DNA from: Micromonospora haikouensis
GTDB lineage: Bacteria > Actinomycetota > Actinomycetes > Mycobacteriales > Micromonosporaceae
Reading direction: 5' to 3'
DNA: 64,000 bases
Assembly (NCBI RefSeq): GCF_900091595.1
Contig: NZ_FMCW01000002.1
Location: forward strand, 1 to 64,000
The notes beneath the pieces are model-generated. The model made no database searches. It saw nothing but the letters and a program-made list of their open reading frames with translations, and was not told the DNA's origin. This document shows, piece by piece, positions 47,015 through 56,744 of this stretch. Numbering within the stretch: position 1 is the stretch's first letter; each line of letters begins with the position of its first letter. Both the position numbers and the translations under genes were made by a program.

Positions 47015-47117
47015 GATCCTCCGGGACAGGACGATCCTCCAGGACGGGGCGATCCTTCGGCACGGCGATCCTTGGGGACGGGGCGATCCTCCAGGACGCG
47101 CGATCCTCGCGGGCCGG
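47015..47117. repeat. Six GATCCT repeats of 16-18 bp
   Basis: GATCCT starts at 47015, 47033, 47051, 47067, 47085 and 47102. Several units hold the small palindrome TCCTCCAGGA followed by CGGGG. The period is not constant and not a multiple of three, so this is not coding. Confidence 0.8.
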
Positions 47118-47140
47118 TGGCGGACTGAGGTGATCGACTC

Positions 47141-47412
47141 CATGTCGCCGACATGGTGGTATCAGCGCCGCCGGAAGGCCCCATGTCGCCGACATGGCAG
47201 CGTCCGCGTCGCCGGAAGGCCCCGCGTCGCCGCCTGGATGACGGCACTCGCGTCGCCGCCTACATGACGGGCACTCGTGTCGCCGACATGGCAGCGTCCG
47301 CGTCGCCGGAAGGCCCCGCGTCGCCGCCTGGATGACGGCACTCGCGTCGCCGCCTACATGACGGGCACTCGTGTCGCCGACATGGCAGCGCCTGCGTTGC
47401 CGGAAGGCCCCG
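47141..47412. repeat. Composite 94-bp tandem repeat array with palindromes
   Basis: One unit is a 41-bp block A (GTGTCGCCGACATGGCAG to GGAAGGCCCC), a 26-bp block B (GCGTCGCCGCCTGGATGACG + GCACTC) and a 27-bp block B' (GCGTCGCCGCCTACATGACG + GGCACTC). Block A starts near 47141 (short form), 47183, 47277 and 47371. The 47183 and 47277 units are almost identical over 94 bp. Block A opens with the palindrome ATGTCG-C-CGACAT in its first two copies. The 94-bp period rules out a protein repeat. The array lies between convergent genes. Confidence 0.85.
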
Positions 47413-47436
47413 CGCCGGGCGGGCAGGCGCGCGGAA

Positions 47437-47471
47437 AGCCGGAAGCCCCGGTGGTCCCGGGGCTTCCGGCT
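47437..47471 (-). terminator. Terminator of rpsT
   Basis: A perfect 15-bp stem (47437-47451 with 47457-47471) with a 5-nt loop, 20 nt after the rpsT stop on the minus strand and followed there by TTTCC. Confidence 0.85.
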
Positions 47472-47490
47472 CAGGTCTGTGTTCGCCGCG

Positions 47491-47757
47491 TCAGGCGGAG
47501 AGCGAGACCACGCGCTTGGCGATCGCCGACTTGCGGTTGGCCGCCTGGTTGGAGTGGATCACGCCCTTGCTGACCGCCTTGTCCAGCTTGCGCGAGGCGT
47601 CCCGCATGAGAACGGCGGCCTTCTCGGCGTCACCGGCCTCAGCGGCCTCGTGGAACTTCCGGATGGCGGTCTTCAGCGACGACTTGACCGACTTGTTACG
47701 CAGCCGGCGCTTCTCGTTCTGCCGGTTGCGCTTGATCTGGGACTTGATGTTCGCCAC
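47491..47757 (-). CDS. rpsT: 30S ribosomal protein S20
   Basis: An 88-aa primary 16S-binding protein of the small subunit. [34 protein letters not shown] and [21 protein letters not shown] are diagnostic. The start is GTG 47757. A likely -10 (TAACCT on the minus strand, 47841-47836) gives a leader of ~70 nt that may allow feedback control, as in other bacteria. It is transcribed against the holA group. Confidence 0.97.
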   Translation of the reverse strand: MANIKSQIKRNRQNEKRRLRNKSVKSSLKTAIRKFHEAAEAGDAEKAAVLMRDASRKLDKAVSKGVIHSNQAANRKSAIAKRVVSLSA

Positions 47758-47835
47758 GCGACAGCCTCGTCTTGATAGCTCGGGTTGGTCTGCTTGTGCG
47801 CGCGACGAGCATGCGTCATCGCTGCGCGAAGAGCC

Positions 47836-47841
47836 AGGTTA
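47836..47841 (-). promoter_or_regulatory. -10 box of rpsT
   Basis: TAACCT on the minus strand, 79 nt before the GTG start. The rest of the 285-bp gap up to the next gene (48043) holds only GC-rich sequence with short direct repeats such as CCGCAGGCCGG. Confidence 0.5.
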
Positions 47842-48042
47842 CCAGGTCCGTCGGGACGAGCCAAAACAGCCCTTCGCGCCCCCGCCGGCCGGGCCTCCAC
47901 CGGACCGGTCACCGCAGGCCGGGCACCGCAGGCCGGACAGTGTCCGCAGGGCGCGGCAGGCCGGGCCCCGCCGGGGTGACGCGGCCCAGCCCCGTGCGGC
48001 ACCAAGCCTCACGCGGTCGGGCGGCGGGCGAGCCCCACGGCG

Positions 48043-49035
48043 TCAGGCGGCGAGGTCCCAGCCCTGTCGGGCGGCGAGCCAGCCGAGGGCCCGCTCACCG
48101 CTCCAGCGCTGGTGGGCCCGCAGGTGCGGGGACGCGTCCGTCGGGCCGGAGGCCGCCGAGGTGAGCAGGTACCCCGAGAACGCGGCGAGTGTCACGTCGA
48201 GGGCGTCCGTGGGTGCCCCGGCGGTCGCCGGGTGCCCCGCGAAGAGCGCGTCGGCGTCCAGTCCGCTGGCGTGGGCGGTGATCAGCAGGCTGACCAGGTC
48301 GAACCAGGCCGGCCCGTGGCAGAGCCAGTTCCAGTCGCAGAACCAGGCCCGCCCGGCCGGGTCGACGAGCACGTTGTCCAGGCGCAGGTCGCCGTGGGCG
48401 AGCCCGCCGTGCGCGGCGTAGCCGGGGAGGCGGGACTCCAGCGCGACCAGGTCGGGCAGCCGCCGCCGCGTCCCGGGCGGCAGGTCCGGGGCCGGCTCCC
48501 GGCCGGCGGCCACCTCGCCCCACCAGAGGATGTCCTCCCGGGCCAGGTCGGCCAGCCGGGGCAGGCCGAGCGCGACCAGTTCGGGCGGCGGGTCGGCCAG
48601 GGCCGCCGCCACCTCGGCGTACCCGGCCAGGGCGGCGTCGAGGTCGGCGCGGGCCCAGGGCAGCGTGGGCGTCCGGCCGTCGATGGCGTCCAGGCCGAGG
48701 GCGTACCAGCCGGCCGCCGAGACCGTCCAGCGCGGGCGGGGGACCGGCAGGCCGGCGGGGAGCCGGTCGAGCACGGCGGCCTCCCGGGCGTACCAGTCGA
48801 CGAGGTGACGCTGCTCGGTCAGCGACGCCGCCTTGACGAACACGCGCCGGCCGTCGGCGCCCGCCACCAGGGCGGCGAAGCCCCGGGTGAACCCGGCGCC
48901 GGCCACCTTCACCTCCGACACGGGCGCGCCCAGCCGGGCGGTCACCGCCGCCCGCAGCCCCGCCGGCAGTTCCGCCCAGGAGGGGCGGTGGGCGGTCGCG
49001 TCGTACGACACCGGGGGGAGCGCGATCGGGGTCAC
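48043..49035 (-). CDS. Aminoglycoside-phosphotransferase-family kinase
   Basis: A 330-aa protein with the APH/choline kinase fold. The Brenner motif is GGLAHGDLRLDNVLVD near residues 225-240 (catalytic Asp in HGD) and the metal-binding Asp is in AWFCDWNWLCHGPAWFDLV. The ATP-anchoring Lys is in VFVKAASLTEQ. Many such chromosomal genes act on small alcohols or are uncharacterised; resistance should not be assumed. GTG 49035 is 6 nt after a CAGCAT box and so may be leaderless; an in-frame ATG at 49062 is the alternative. It is divergent from the DUF4240 gene. Confidence 0.85.
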   Translation of the reverse strand: MTPIALPPVSYDATAHRPSWAELPAGLRAAVTARLGAPVSEVKVAGAGFTRGFAALVAGADGRRVFVKAASLTEQRHLVDWYAREAAVLDRLPAGLPVPRPRWTVSAAGWYALGLDAIDGRTPTLPWARADLDAALAGYAEVAAALADPPPELVALGLPRLADLAREDILWWGEVAAGREPAPDLPPGTRRRLPDLVALESRLPGYAAHGGLAHGDLRLDNVLVDPAGRAWFCDWNWLCHGPAWFDLVSLLITAHASGLDADALFAGHPATAGAPTDALDVTLAAFSGYLLTSAASGPTDASPHLRAHQRWSGERALGWLAARQGWDLAA

Positions 49036-49118
49036 CCGCCCATGCTGCCCCACCCCGCCCACTCCCGCCGTACCGTGTCGCCCGCCGGCGTCGGACGGCT
49101 CTGCCAGACTGCCAGACC

Positions 49119-49652
49119 ATGAGGACCGACGACTTCTGGCAGTTGATCGACCAGGCCCGGGCCGGCGGGGGCGGCGCGGCCGGCGCGGTCGCCGCCCGGG
49201 CGGTCGCGCTGCTGGCCGAGCGCGACGCCGCCGACATCATCGGGTACGCGCGGCACCAGCGCCGGGTCATGGCGGCGTCCCACCGGGCCGAGCTCTGGGG
49301 CGCGGCCTACCTGATCAACGGCGGCGCGTCCGACGACGGGTTCGAATACTTCCGGGGCTGGCTGATGACCCAGGGTCGGCAGGTCTTCGCCCGTGCCGTG
49401 GCCGACCCGGACTCGCTGGCCGAGCTGCCGAAGATCCGTCAGGCGGCGCTCACCGGCGAGGAGTTCGAGGCGGAGGCGATGCTGACGGTCGCGGAGGAGG
49501 CGTACCGGAAGGCGACCGCCGCCGAGTTGCCGCCGGTGGAGGAGGTCCCCTATCCGGAGCTGGGCGAGTTCTGGGACTTCGACGACGAGGACGAGGCCCG
49601 CCGCCAGTTGCCGAAGCTCGCCGCCCTGTTCGTCGAGGCCCCGCAGGAGTGA
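49119..49652 (+). CDS. DUF4240 domain protein
   Basis: A 177-aa protein. MRTDDFWQLIDQAR at the N-terminus and LINGGASDDGFEYFRGWLMTQGRQVFARAVADPDSLAEL are the DUF4240 hallmarks. The C-terminus is acidic (EFWDFDDEDEARRQLPKL). The function is not known; such proteins are often encoded in groups in Streptomyces and Micromonospora. ATG 49119 has no obvious ribosome site; CAGACT lies 8 nt before it and could be a leaderless -10. Confidence 0.88.
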   Translation: MRTDDFWQLIDQARAGGGGAAGAVAARAVALLAERDAADIIGYARHQRRVMAASHRAELWGAAYLINGGASDDGFEYFRGWLMTQGRQVFARAVADPDSLAELPKIRQAALTGEEFEAEAMLTVAEEAYRKATAAELPPVEEVPYPELGEFWDFDDEDEARRQLPKLAALFVEAPQE

Positions 49653-49778
49653 GCCGGGGCCGGCGGCCGGTGGGACGCCGGGAGGAGTGATCCGACCGCC
49701 CCGGGGGCGACGTGGGAGCATAGAGGGGGCTGGCGTCCGCGCCGGCCCGCTCACGTCAGCCGACCAGAACGGACCGCT

Positions 49779-51656
<1,878 letters not shown>

Positions 51657-51680
51657 GGGTGTCCTCGGTGGTGTGACACG

Positions 51681-51713
51681 AACCCGGCCGGGCGCAACGC
51701 CCCGGCCGGGTTT
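51681..51713 (+). terminator. Terminator of lepA
   Basis: A 12-15-bp stem (AACCCGGCCGGG with its complement), 24 nt after the lepA stop and ending in TTT. Confidence 0.75.
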
Positions 51714-51726
51714 GGAGTTTCGGGCC

Positions 51727-51751
51727 CTCGGGAACTTAGCGGTCACGACAG
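51727..51751 (+). promoter_or_regulatory. Conserved upstream block, GlsB-like gene 1
   Basis: CTCGGGAACTT (51727-51737) followed by GGTCACGACAG is nearly repeated upstream of the second gene copy (52228-52252: CTCGGGAACTT, GGTCGCGACAG). GGGAAC resembles the -35 of ECF-type stress sigma factors, but a good -10 was not found at the normal distance. Confidence 0.45.
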
Positions 51752-51794
51752 CTTCAACACACCGTTGTGACACTTCTTGAGGAGGAGGGCGACC

Positions 51795-52082
51795 GTGGAG
51801 CTCACCGTTTGGGGCATCATCACCGCCATCGTCGTTGGTCTCATCGTCGGCGCTCTGGGCCGCCTGGTCGTCCCGGGTCGGCAGAACATGCCGATCTGGC
51901 TGCACATGCTGATCGGCATCGGCGCGGCCCTGCTCGGCACCGTGCTCGCCCGGGCCATGGGCATCGCCACCGAGACCGCCGGCGTGGACTGGGGCGAGCT
52001 GCTGGTCCAGGTCGTGCTGGCCGCCATCGCCGTGGCCCTGGTCGCCGGTGTGGGCCGCCGCCGCAGCGTCACCCACCGGTAA
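51795..52082 (+). CDS. GlsB/YeaQ/YmgE family stress membrane protein, copy 1
   Basis: A 95-aa membrane protein, formerly called transglycosylase-associated. Three hydrophobic helices are seen: WGIITAIVVGLIVGALGRLVVPG, IWLHMLIGIGAALLGTVLARAMG and ELLVQVVLAAIAVALVAGVG. The loop PGRQNMPIWL and the end GRRRSVTHR are the same as in copy 2. GTG 51795 has a strong GGAGGAGGG. A terminator with a T tract follows at 52101. Confidence 0.92.
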   Translation: MELTVWGIITAIVVGLIVGALGRLVVPGRQNMPIWLHMLIGIGAALLGTVLARAMGIATETAGVDWGELLVQVVLAAIAVALVAGVGRRRSVTHR

Positions 52083-52100
52083 CGACACATCGCTGGCTCG

Positions 52101-52145
52101 ACGGGCGTCCGACCATTGCGGTCGGGCGCCCGTTCGCATTTTTTC
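52101..52145 (+). terminator. Terminator of GlsB-like gene 1
   Basis: A 14-bp stem with one mismatch (52101-52114 with 52120-52133), followed by TCGCATTTTTT. Confidence 0.85.
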
Positions 52146-52227
52146 CGGCGCTCCTGGCCTGCGGGGACGTGTCCCGGCGGCAGCTTTCTGACCGCATGCC
52201 GCGATGACGGGTTTGAATTTCCGGCGG

Positions 52228-52252
52228 CTCGGGAACTTGATGGTCGCGACAG
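52228..52252 (+). promoter_or_regulatory. Conserved upstream block, GlsB-like gene 2
   Basis: CTCGGGAACTT then GGTCGCGACAG, the copy of the block at 51727. The distance to the start codon differs by only ~7 nt between the copies, which favours a shared promoter or operator. Confidence 0.45.
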
Positions 52253-52288
52253 TGAACAAACCTTTTAAGCTTTCTGAGGAGAACGACC

Positions 52289-52570
52289 ATGACCGTTGTC
52301 GGAATCATCACCGCGCTCATCGTCGGTCTGATCGTCGGCGCTCTGGGCCGCCTGGTCGTCCCGGGTCGGCAGAACATGCCGATCTGGCTGCACATGCTGA
52401 TCGGCGTGGGCGCGGCCCTGCTCGGCACGGTGCTCGCCCGGGCGATGGGCATCGCCACCGAGACCTCCGGCATCGACTGGGCCGAGCTGCTCGTCCAGGT
52501 CGTGGTCGCCGCCATCGCGGTGGCGGTCGTGGCGGGCGTGGGCGGTCGCCGCAGCGTCACCCACCGGTAA
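52289..52570 (+). CDS. GlsB/YeaQ/YmgE family stress membrane protein, copy 2
   Basis: A 93-aa paralogue of the gene at 51795; most residues from VGLIVGALGRLVVPGRQ on are identical, and the nucleotide match is also high. It has the same three helices. ATG 52289 follows GAGGAGAACG. A hairpin at 52586-52622 resembles that of copy 1, so promoter, gene and terminator were duplicated together. The role is inferred as envelope stress from the family. Confidence 0.92.
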   Translation: MTVVGIITALIVGLIVGALGRLVVPGRQNMPIWLHMLIGVGAALLGTVLARAMGIATETSGIDWAELLVQVVVAAIAVAVVAGVGGRRSVTHR

Positions 52571-52585
52571 GCACCCCGCACGCAC

Positions 52586-52622
52586 GAACGGGCGTCCGGC
52601 CTCCGCGGCCGGGCGCCCGTTC
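52586..52622 (+). terminator. Terminator of GlsB-like gene 2
   Basis: A 16-bp stem with one mismatch (52586-52601 with 52607-52622), with stem sequence close to that of the copy-1 terminator; the T tract is lost. Confidence 0.75.
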
Positions 52623-52717
52623 GCGCGCGTACGCCCGGTTTTGCCCTGATGTCGGGCTGCCCCCGGGTTCCTCGCCTGCGGTACGGTCGCCTCGCCCCCG
52701 CCCGCCCCCTGTCGTAA

Positions 52718-52738
52718 AGGAATTTTTCCTACTAGGGT
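52718..52738 (+). promoter_or_regulatory. Promoter with AT-rich palindrome before the ABC operon
   Basis: AGGAA-TTT-TTCCT (52718-52730) sits directly before TAGGGT (52733-52738), a -10-like box. The palindrome would cover the promoter spacer and could be an operator. It stands out as AT-rich in this sequence. Confidence 0.45.
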
Positions 52739-52783
52739 GCGGCAGAGAAGGTTAGTGCCAGGACGGCGCGAGGGAGATGTGGC

Positions 52784-54073
52784 GTGAACAGGTGGAAACG
52801 GCTGGCCCCGGTCACCGCCGTGGTGGCGTCGGCCGCGATGGTGCTCGCCGGCTGCGGCGGCTCGGGCGACGACGAGGCCGCCGACAACAGCAAGCTGACC
52901 GTCTGGATGATGGGCGAGGGCAGCGAGGCGCAGACGGCGTTCCTCGACGGCGTCGAGGCCGAGTTCAAGAAGAAGCACCCCGACACCGACGTCGTCGTCC
53001 AGTACATTCCCTGGCTTGAGGCACCGAAGAAGTTCCAGGCGGCCCTCGCCGGTGGCGAAGGCCCCGACGTGACCGAGCTCGGCAACACCGAGACCCAGGG
53101 CTGGGCCGCCCAGGAGGCGCTCGCCGACGTCACCGCCAAGTTCGCCGCCTGGCCCGAGGGCAAGGACATCCTGCCCGACCTCGTCCGCAACGCCCAGCTC
53201 GACGGCAAGCAGTACGGCGTGCCGTGGTACGCCGGCGTCCGCGCCCTCTACTACCGCACCGACTGGTTCGCCGAGGCCGGCGTCAAGCCGCCGACGAACT
53301 GGGACGAGCTGGTCGCCGCCGCCAAGGCCGTGCAGGCCAAGAAGCCGGGCACCTACGGCATCGCGCTGCCGGGCAACTCGGAGCTGCCCTTCTACTCCTT
53401 CCTCTGGGGCGCGGGCGGCGAGATCGCCATCCAGCAGGGGGACACCTGGAAGTCCGGCTACACCAGCCCGCAGGCCCAGCAGGCGGTCAAGTTCTGGACC
53501 GACCTCGTCACCGTGCACAAGGTCGCCCCGCCCGCCGCCGCCGGGTGGAACGAGATCGACGCCCGCACCCAGTTCGCCACCGGCAAGGCGGCGATGGCCT
53601 TCGCCGGCAGTTGGCAGGCCGGCGCCATCAAGAAGGACAACCCCGAGATCGAGAAGGTCTGGGGCACCTTCCCCATCCCCGGCCCGGACGGCAAGCCGGC
53701 CCCGGCCTTCGCCGGCGGCTCGGACGTCGCCCTGTGGCAGGACAGCAAGAAGCAGGACCTCGCCTGGGACTACCTGACCGTGCTGCTGAGCAAGCAGAAG
53801 GACAAGGAGTTCGCCAGCAGCCTCGGCTTCTTCCCGGTCTACTCCGACCTCGTCGGCGGCGGCGAGTACGCCAACGACAAGATCATGGCCGCGTTCGCCA
53901 CCTCGTTGCAGAACACCAGGCTGACCCCGCTCACCCCGAAGTGGGTCGAGGTCAGCCGCACCAAGACGGTGACCCAGGCTATGAACAGCTCGGTCATCAA
54001 GGGTCAGAAGACGGTCGAGCAGGCCACCGCCGACGCGGCCGCCGAGATGGAAAGCATCCTCAACGCGAAGTGA
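52784..54073 (+). CDS. Sugar ABC transporter substrate-binding lipoprotein
   Basis: A 429-aa extracellular solute-binding protein of family 1 (maltose-binding-like). The signal and lipobox are WKRLAPVTAVVASAAMVLAGC, with the lipidated Cys at residue 23. LTVWMMGEGSEAQTAFLDGVEAEFKKKHP, GVPWYAGVRALYYRTDWFAEAG and ATGKAAMAFAGSWQAGAI are typical of CUT1 binding proteins. The ligand is probably an oligosaccharide. GTG 52784 follows AGGGAG. The stop overlaps the first permease by GTGA. There is no regulator or glycosidase beside it. Confidence 0.94.
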   Translation: MNRWKRLAPVTAVVASAAMVLAGCGGSGDDEAADNSKLTVWMMGEGSEAQTAFLDGVEAEFKKKHPDTDVVVQYIPWLEAPKKFQAALAGGEGPDVTELGNTETQGWAAQEALADVTAKFAAWPEGKDILPDLVRNAQLDGKQYGVPWYAGVRALYYRTDWFAEAGVKPPTNWDELVAAAKAVQAKKPGTYGIALPGNSELPFYSFLWGAGGEIAIQQGDTWKSGYTSPQAQQAVKFWTDLVTVHKVAPPAAAGWNEIDARTQFATGKAAMAFAGSWQAGAIKKDNPEIEKVWGTFPIPGPDGKPAPAFAGGSDVALWQDSKKQDLAWDYLTVLLSKQKDKEFASSLGFFPVYSDLVGGGEYANDKIMAAFATSLQNTRLTPLTPKWVEVSRTKTVTQAMNSSVIKGQKTVEQATADAAAEMESILNAK

Positions 54074-55056
54074 CCACGCTGACCCAGGCACCGGAGACGC
54101 CTGCCGCGCGGGAGACCCCCGCGCGGCGGCGTCGCCGGGTCGACCGCCTGCCCTACCTGCTGCTCCTGCCCTGCCTGGCGATCATCGGCGTGCTGCTGCT
54201 GTGGCCGCTCGGCCAGGTCGTGGCGATGTCCTTCTTCCGGCTCGACAACGTCCGGCAACTGCGCGGCGACCGGGACTGGCCGTGGGTCGGGCTCGGCAAC
54301 TACGCCGAGATCCTCGGCGACCCGTTCTTCCGCACGGTGCTGCGCAACACGGTGCTCTTCGCCGCGGCCAACGTCGCCCTCACGATGATCCTCGGCACGC
54401 TGGTCGGGCTGCTGCTCAACCGGCTCGGCAAGCGGATGGCCACCTTCGTCGCGAGCTGCGTGATGCTGGCCTGGGCCACCCCGGCGCTGACCGGCACCAT
54501 CGTGTGGAAGTGGCTGTTCGACGACACCTCGGGCCTGGTGACCTGGCTGTTCAACGCCCTGCCCGACGGGCTGTCGAACGCGCTGTTCGGCCGCGCCGAC
54601 TGGACCGGGTACGGCTGGTTCAACTCGCCGCTGATGTTCTTCTCGATCCTCACCCTCGTGGTGGTCTGGCACTCGTTCCCGTTCATCGCGGTGAGCGTGC
54701 TGGCGGGGCTGAAGAGCGTGCCGAGCGAGCTGCACGAGGCGGCCCGGGTCGACGGGGCCGGCCCGTGGAAGGTCTTCTGGAAGATCACCTTCCCGCTGCT
54801 GCGGCCCGTCTTCGGCATCCTCGTGGTGCTCTCCACGATCTGGGACTTCAAGGTGTTCACCCAGCAGTTCGTGCTGGCCGGCGGCACCCAGGACCGGCCG
54901 ACGTTCATGCTGTCGATCTACTCGTACGCCGAGGCGTTCTCCCCGCCCCCCAAGTACGGCCTGGGCGCGGCGATCGCCGTCATCCTCACGCTGATCCTGC
55001 TGGTGGTGACCGGCCTCTACGTGCGGATGGTGCTCAAGCAGGAGGAGGACGCGTGA
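54070..55056 (+). CDS. Sugar ABC transporter permease (MalF type)
   Basis: A 328-aa inner-membrane permease with six helices. The basic N-terminus (ARRRRRVDRL) precedes LPYLLLLPCLAIIGVLLLWPLG. The EAA loop that contacts the ATPase is SELHEAARVDGAGPWKVFWKITFPLLRP near residues 217-244. It overlaps both neighbours by GTGA, so the three genes are translated together. Confidence 0.94.
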   Translation: MTTLTQAPETPAARETPARRRRRVDRLPYLLLLPCLAIIGVLLLWPLGQVVAMSFFRLDNVRQLRGDRDWPWVGLGNYAEILGDPFFRTVLRNTVLFAAANVALTMILGTLVGLLLNRLGKRMATFVASCVMLAWATPALTGTIVWKWLFDDTSGLVTWLFNALPDGLSNALFGRADWTGYGWFNSPLMFFSILTLVVVWHSFPFIAVSVLAGLKSVPSELHEAARVDGAGPWKVFWKITFPLLRPVFGILVVLSTIWDFKVFTQQFVLAGGTQDRPTFMLSIYSYAEAFSPPPKYGLGAAIAVILTLILLVVTGLYVRMVLKQEEDA

Positions 55057-55901
55057 AGCGCGGCGCGGTGGTGAAGCGGGTCGCCCTCAACGGGGCGGGC
55101 CTGCTGGTGGCGCTCTTCGCGGCGTTCCCCGTCTACTGGATGATCGCGACGTCGCTCAAGCCGAACCGGGAGATCTTCTCGGCCACGCCCCGGCCGGTGC
55201 CGACCGCGCCGACGCTGGAGCACTACCGGGAGATCCTCACCGGCAACCTCATCCCCGGCGTCACGTTCCTGGACTTCTTCCTCAACTCCGTGCTCGTGGC
55301 GGTGTCGACCGTGGTGCTCAGCGGCCTGGTCGCGCTGCTCGCCGCGACGGCGGTGGCCCGGTTCCGGTTCAAGCTGCGCACCAGCTTCCTGATCATGCTG
55401 CTGGTGGTGCAGATGATCCCGCTGGAGGCGCTGGTCATCCCGCTGTTCCTGATGATCCAGCGGCTGGGCCTCTACAACACGCTGCCCAGCCTGGTCCTGA
55501 CGTACCTCGGCTTCTCGCTGCCGTTCGCGGTCTGGATGCTGCGCGGCTTCGTGGCCGCCGTGCCCAAGGAGTTGGAGGAGGCCGCGGCGATCGACGGCGC
55601 GAGCCGCGCCCAGACCTTCCGCCGCGTCCTGTTCCCGCTGGTCGCGCCGGGCCTGGTGGCCACGAGCATCTTCTCCTTCATCACCGCCTGGAACGAGTTG
55701 ATCTTCGCCCTGACCTTCGTCAACGACCAGGACCGCTACACCCTGCCGGTGGCGATGACGTTCTTCTTCGGCCGCGACGACACCGCCTGGGGGCCGGTGA
55801 TGGCCGCCTCGACGCTGTTCACCCTGCCGGTGATCGTCTTCTTCCTGCTGGTGCAGCGTCGGATGGTCTCCGGCCTGGTGGCGGGCGCCGTCAAGGGCTG
55901 A
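55053..55901 (+). CDS. Sugar ABC transporter permease (MalG type)
   Basis: A 282-aa permease with six helices. PVYWMIATSLKPNREIF is the usual MalG-type start, and the EAA loop is KELEEAAAIDGASRAQTFRRVLFPLVAPG. No ATPase gene follows; the operon ends with the hairpin repeat at 55903. In actinomycetes a shared ATPase (MsiK type) usually powers such importers, and I infer that here. Confidence 0.94.
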   Translation: MKRGAVVKRVALNGAGLLVALFAAFPVYWMIATSLKPNREIFSATPRPVPTAPTLEHYREILTGNLIPGVTFLDFFLNSVLVAVSTVVLSGLVALLAATAVARFRFKLRTSFLIMLLVVQMIPLEALVIPLFLMIQRLGLYNTLPSLVLTYLGFSLPFAVWMLRGFVAAVPKELEEAAAIDGASRAQTFRRVLFPLVAPGLVATSIFSFITAWNELIFALTFVNDQDRYTLPVAMTFFFGRDDTAWGPVMAASTLFTLPVIVFFLLVQRRMVSGLVAGAVKG

Positions 55902-55902
55902 G

Positions 55903-55957
55903 GTGCAAGGAAGAGCCCCTTGTTAACGCATTCTGTCGAGAAGGGTCCCCTTCTCAC
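55903..55957 (-). repeat. Dispersed hairpin repeat, copy 4 (reverse)
   Basis: Reverse copy 1 nt after the permease stop. On the minus strand the core is AGAATGCGTTAACAAGGGGC and the end is TCTTCCTTGCAC. It could terminate the ABC operon. Confidence 0.85.
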
Positions 55958-56015
55958 ACCCCGTCGGGCGGGCGGGCGGCGTCGGGCGGGGCATCGGCGG
56001 GCCGCGATGCCGCCG

Positions 56016-56021
56016 TAGGCT
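56016..56021 (+). promoter_or_regulatory. -10 box of leaderless MOSC gene
   Basis: TAGGCT ends 6 nt before ATG 56028, with no ribosome site between. Confidence 0.6.
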
Positions 56022-56027
56022 GTCGCC

Positions 56028-56672
56028 ATGACGGGCAGGCTGGTGACGGTGAACCTCGGCGTGGTGACCGAGGCGGAGTGGGCGGGCGACGCGAGCGGCC
56101 GCAGCGGGATCGACAAGCGGCCGGTGGACGGGCCGGTGCTGCTGCGCGTCGACGGGGTGGCCGGCGACTTCATCGGCGAACGGGCCCACCACGGGGGCCC
56201 CGACCAGATCGTCTACGCGTACGCCGAGGAGGACGCCGCGTGGTGGGCGGCCGAGCTGGGCCGCGACATCCGGCCGGGTGCCTTCGGTGAGAACCTGACC
56301 ACGTACGCGGTGGACGTGACCGGGGCGGTCGTCGGCGAGCGGTGGCAGATCGGGTCGGCCCTGCTGGAGGTCACCAAGCCGCGCACGCCGTGCCGGACGT
56401 TCGCCGGGTTCTGGGGCGTACCGGACCTGATCAGGCGGTTCACGGTGCGCGCCGCCCCGGGGGCGTACCTGCGGGTGCTGCGGGAGGGCGAGGTCGGCGC
56501 GGGCGACCCGGTGGAGGTGGTGGAGCGGCCGGCGCACGGCGTGACCGTCGGCGAGGTGTTCCGGGCGAGCACCCTCGAACCGGAGCTGCTGCCCCGGCTG
56601 CTCGACGTCCCCGAGCTGCCCGAGCCGCTGCGGCGGAAGGTCGAACGCCGGCTCGCCACGCCCGACGCCTGA
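56028..56672 (+). CDS. MOSC domain protein (YiiM-like)
   Basis: A 214-aa protein with a MOSC domain, the molybdenum-cofactor sulfurase C-terminal fold. GERAHHGGPDQIVYAYAEEDAAWWAAELG and GAFGENLTTYAVD are typical of the YiiM group. The conserved Cys that could bind molybdopterin is in KPRTPCRTFAGFWG. Members reduce N-hydroxylated compounds such as 6-hydroxylaminopurine; that activity is inferred. The C-terminal 3-alpha region has DPVEVVERPAHGVTVGEVF. The start is leaderless. It is convergent with the PhyH gene through repeat copy 5. Confidence 0.9.
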   Translation: MTGRLVTVNLGVVTEAEWAGDASGRSGIDKRPVDGPVLLRVDGVAGDFIGERAHHGGPDQIVYAYAEEDAAWWAAELGRDIRPGAFGENLTTYAVDVTGAVVGERWQIGSALLEVTKPRTPCRTFAGFWGVPDLIRRFTVRAAPGAYLRVLREGEVGAGDPVEVVERPAHGVTVGEVFRASTLEPELLPRLLDVPELPEPLRRKVERRLATPDA

Positions 56673-56744
56673 CCGCCCCGGCGGCCCCAGGGCCCGCGCC
56701 CCAGGCGCCGAGCGCCGCGCCAGAGCGCCGCGCGCCGTGCCCAG

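Noticed and set aside
47141..47412. The 94-bp array as a CRISPR
   Set aside because: The units are contiguous with internal sub-repeats; there are no unique spacers, no constant 30-40-bp repeats and no cas genes.
48043..49035. Aminoglycoside resistance gene
   Set aside because: Only the general kinase fold is visible. There is no resistance context, and many such genes act on other small molecules.
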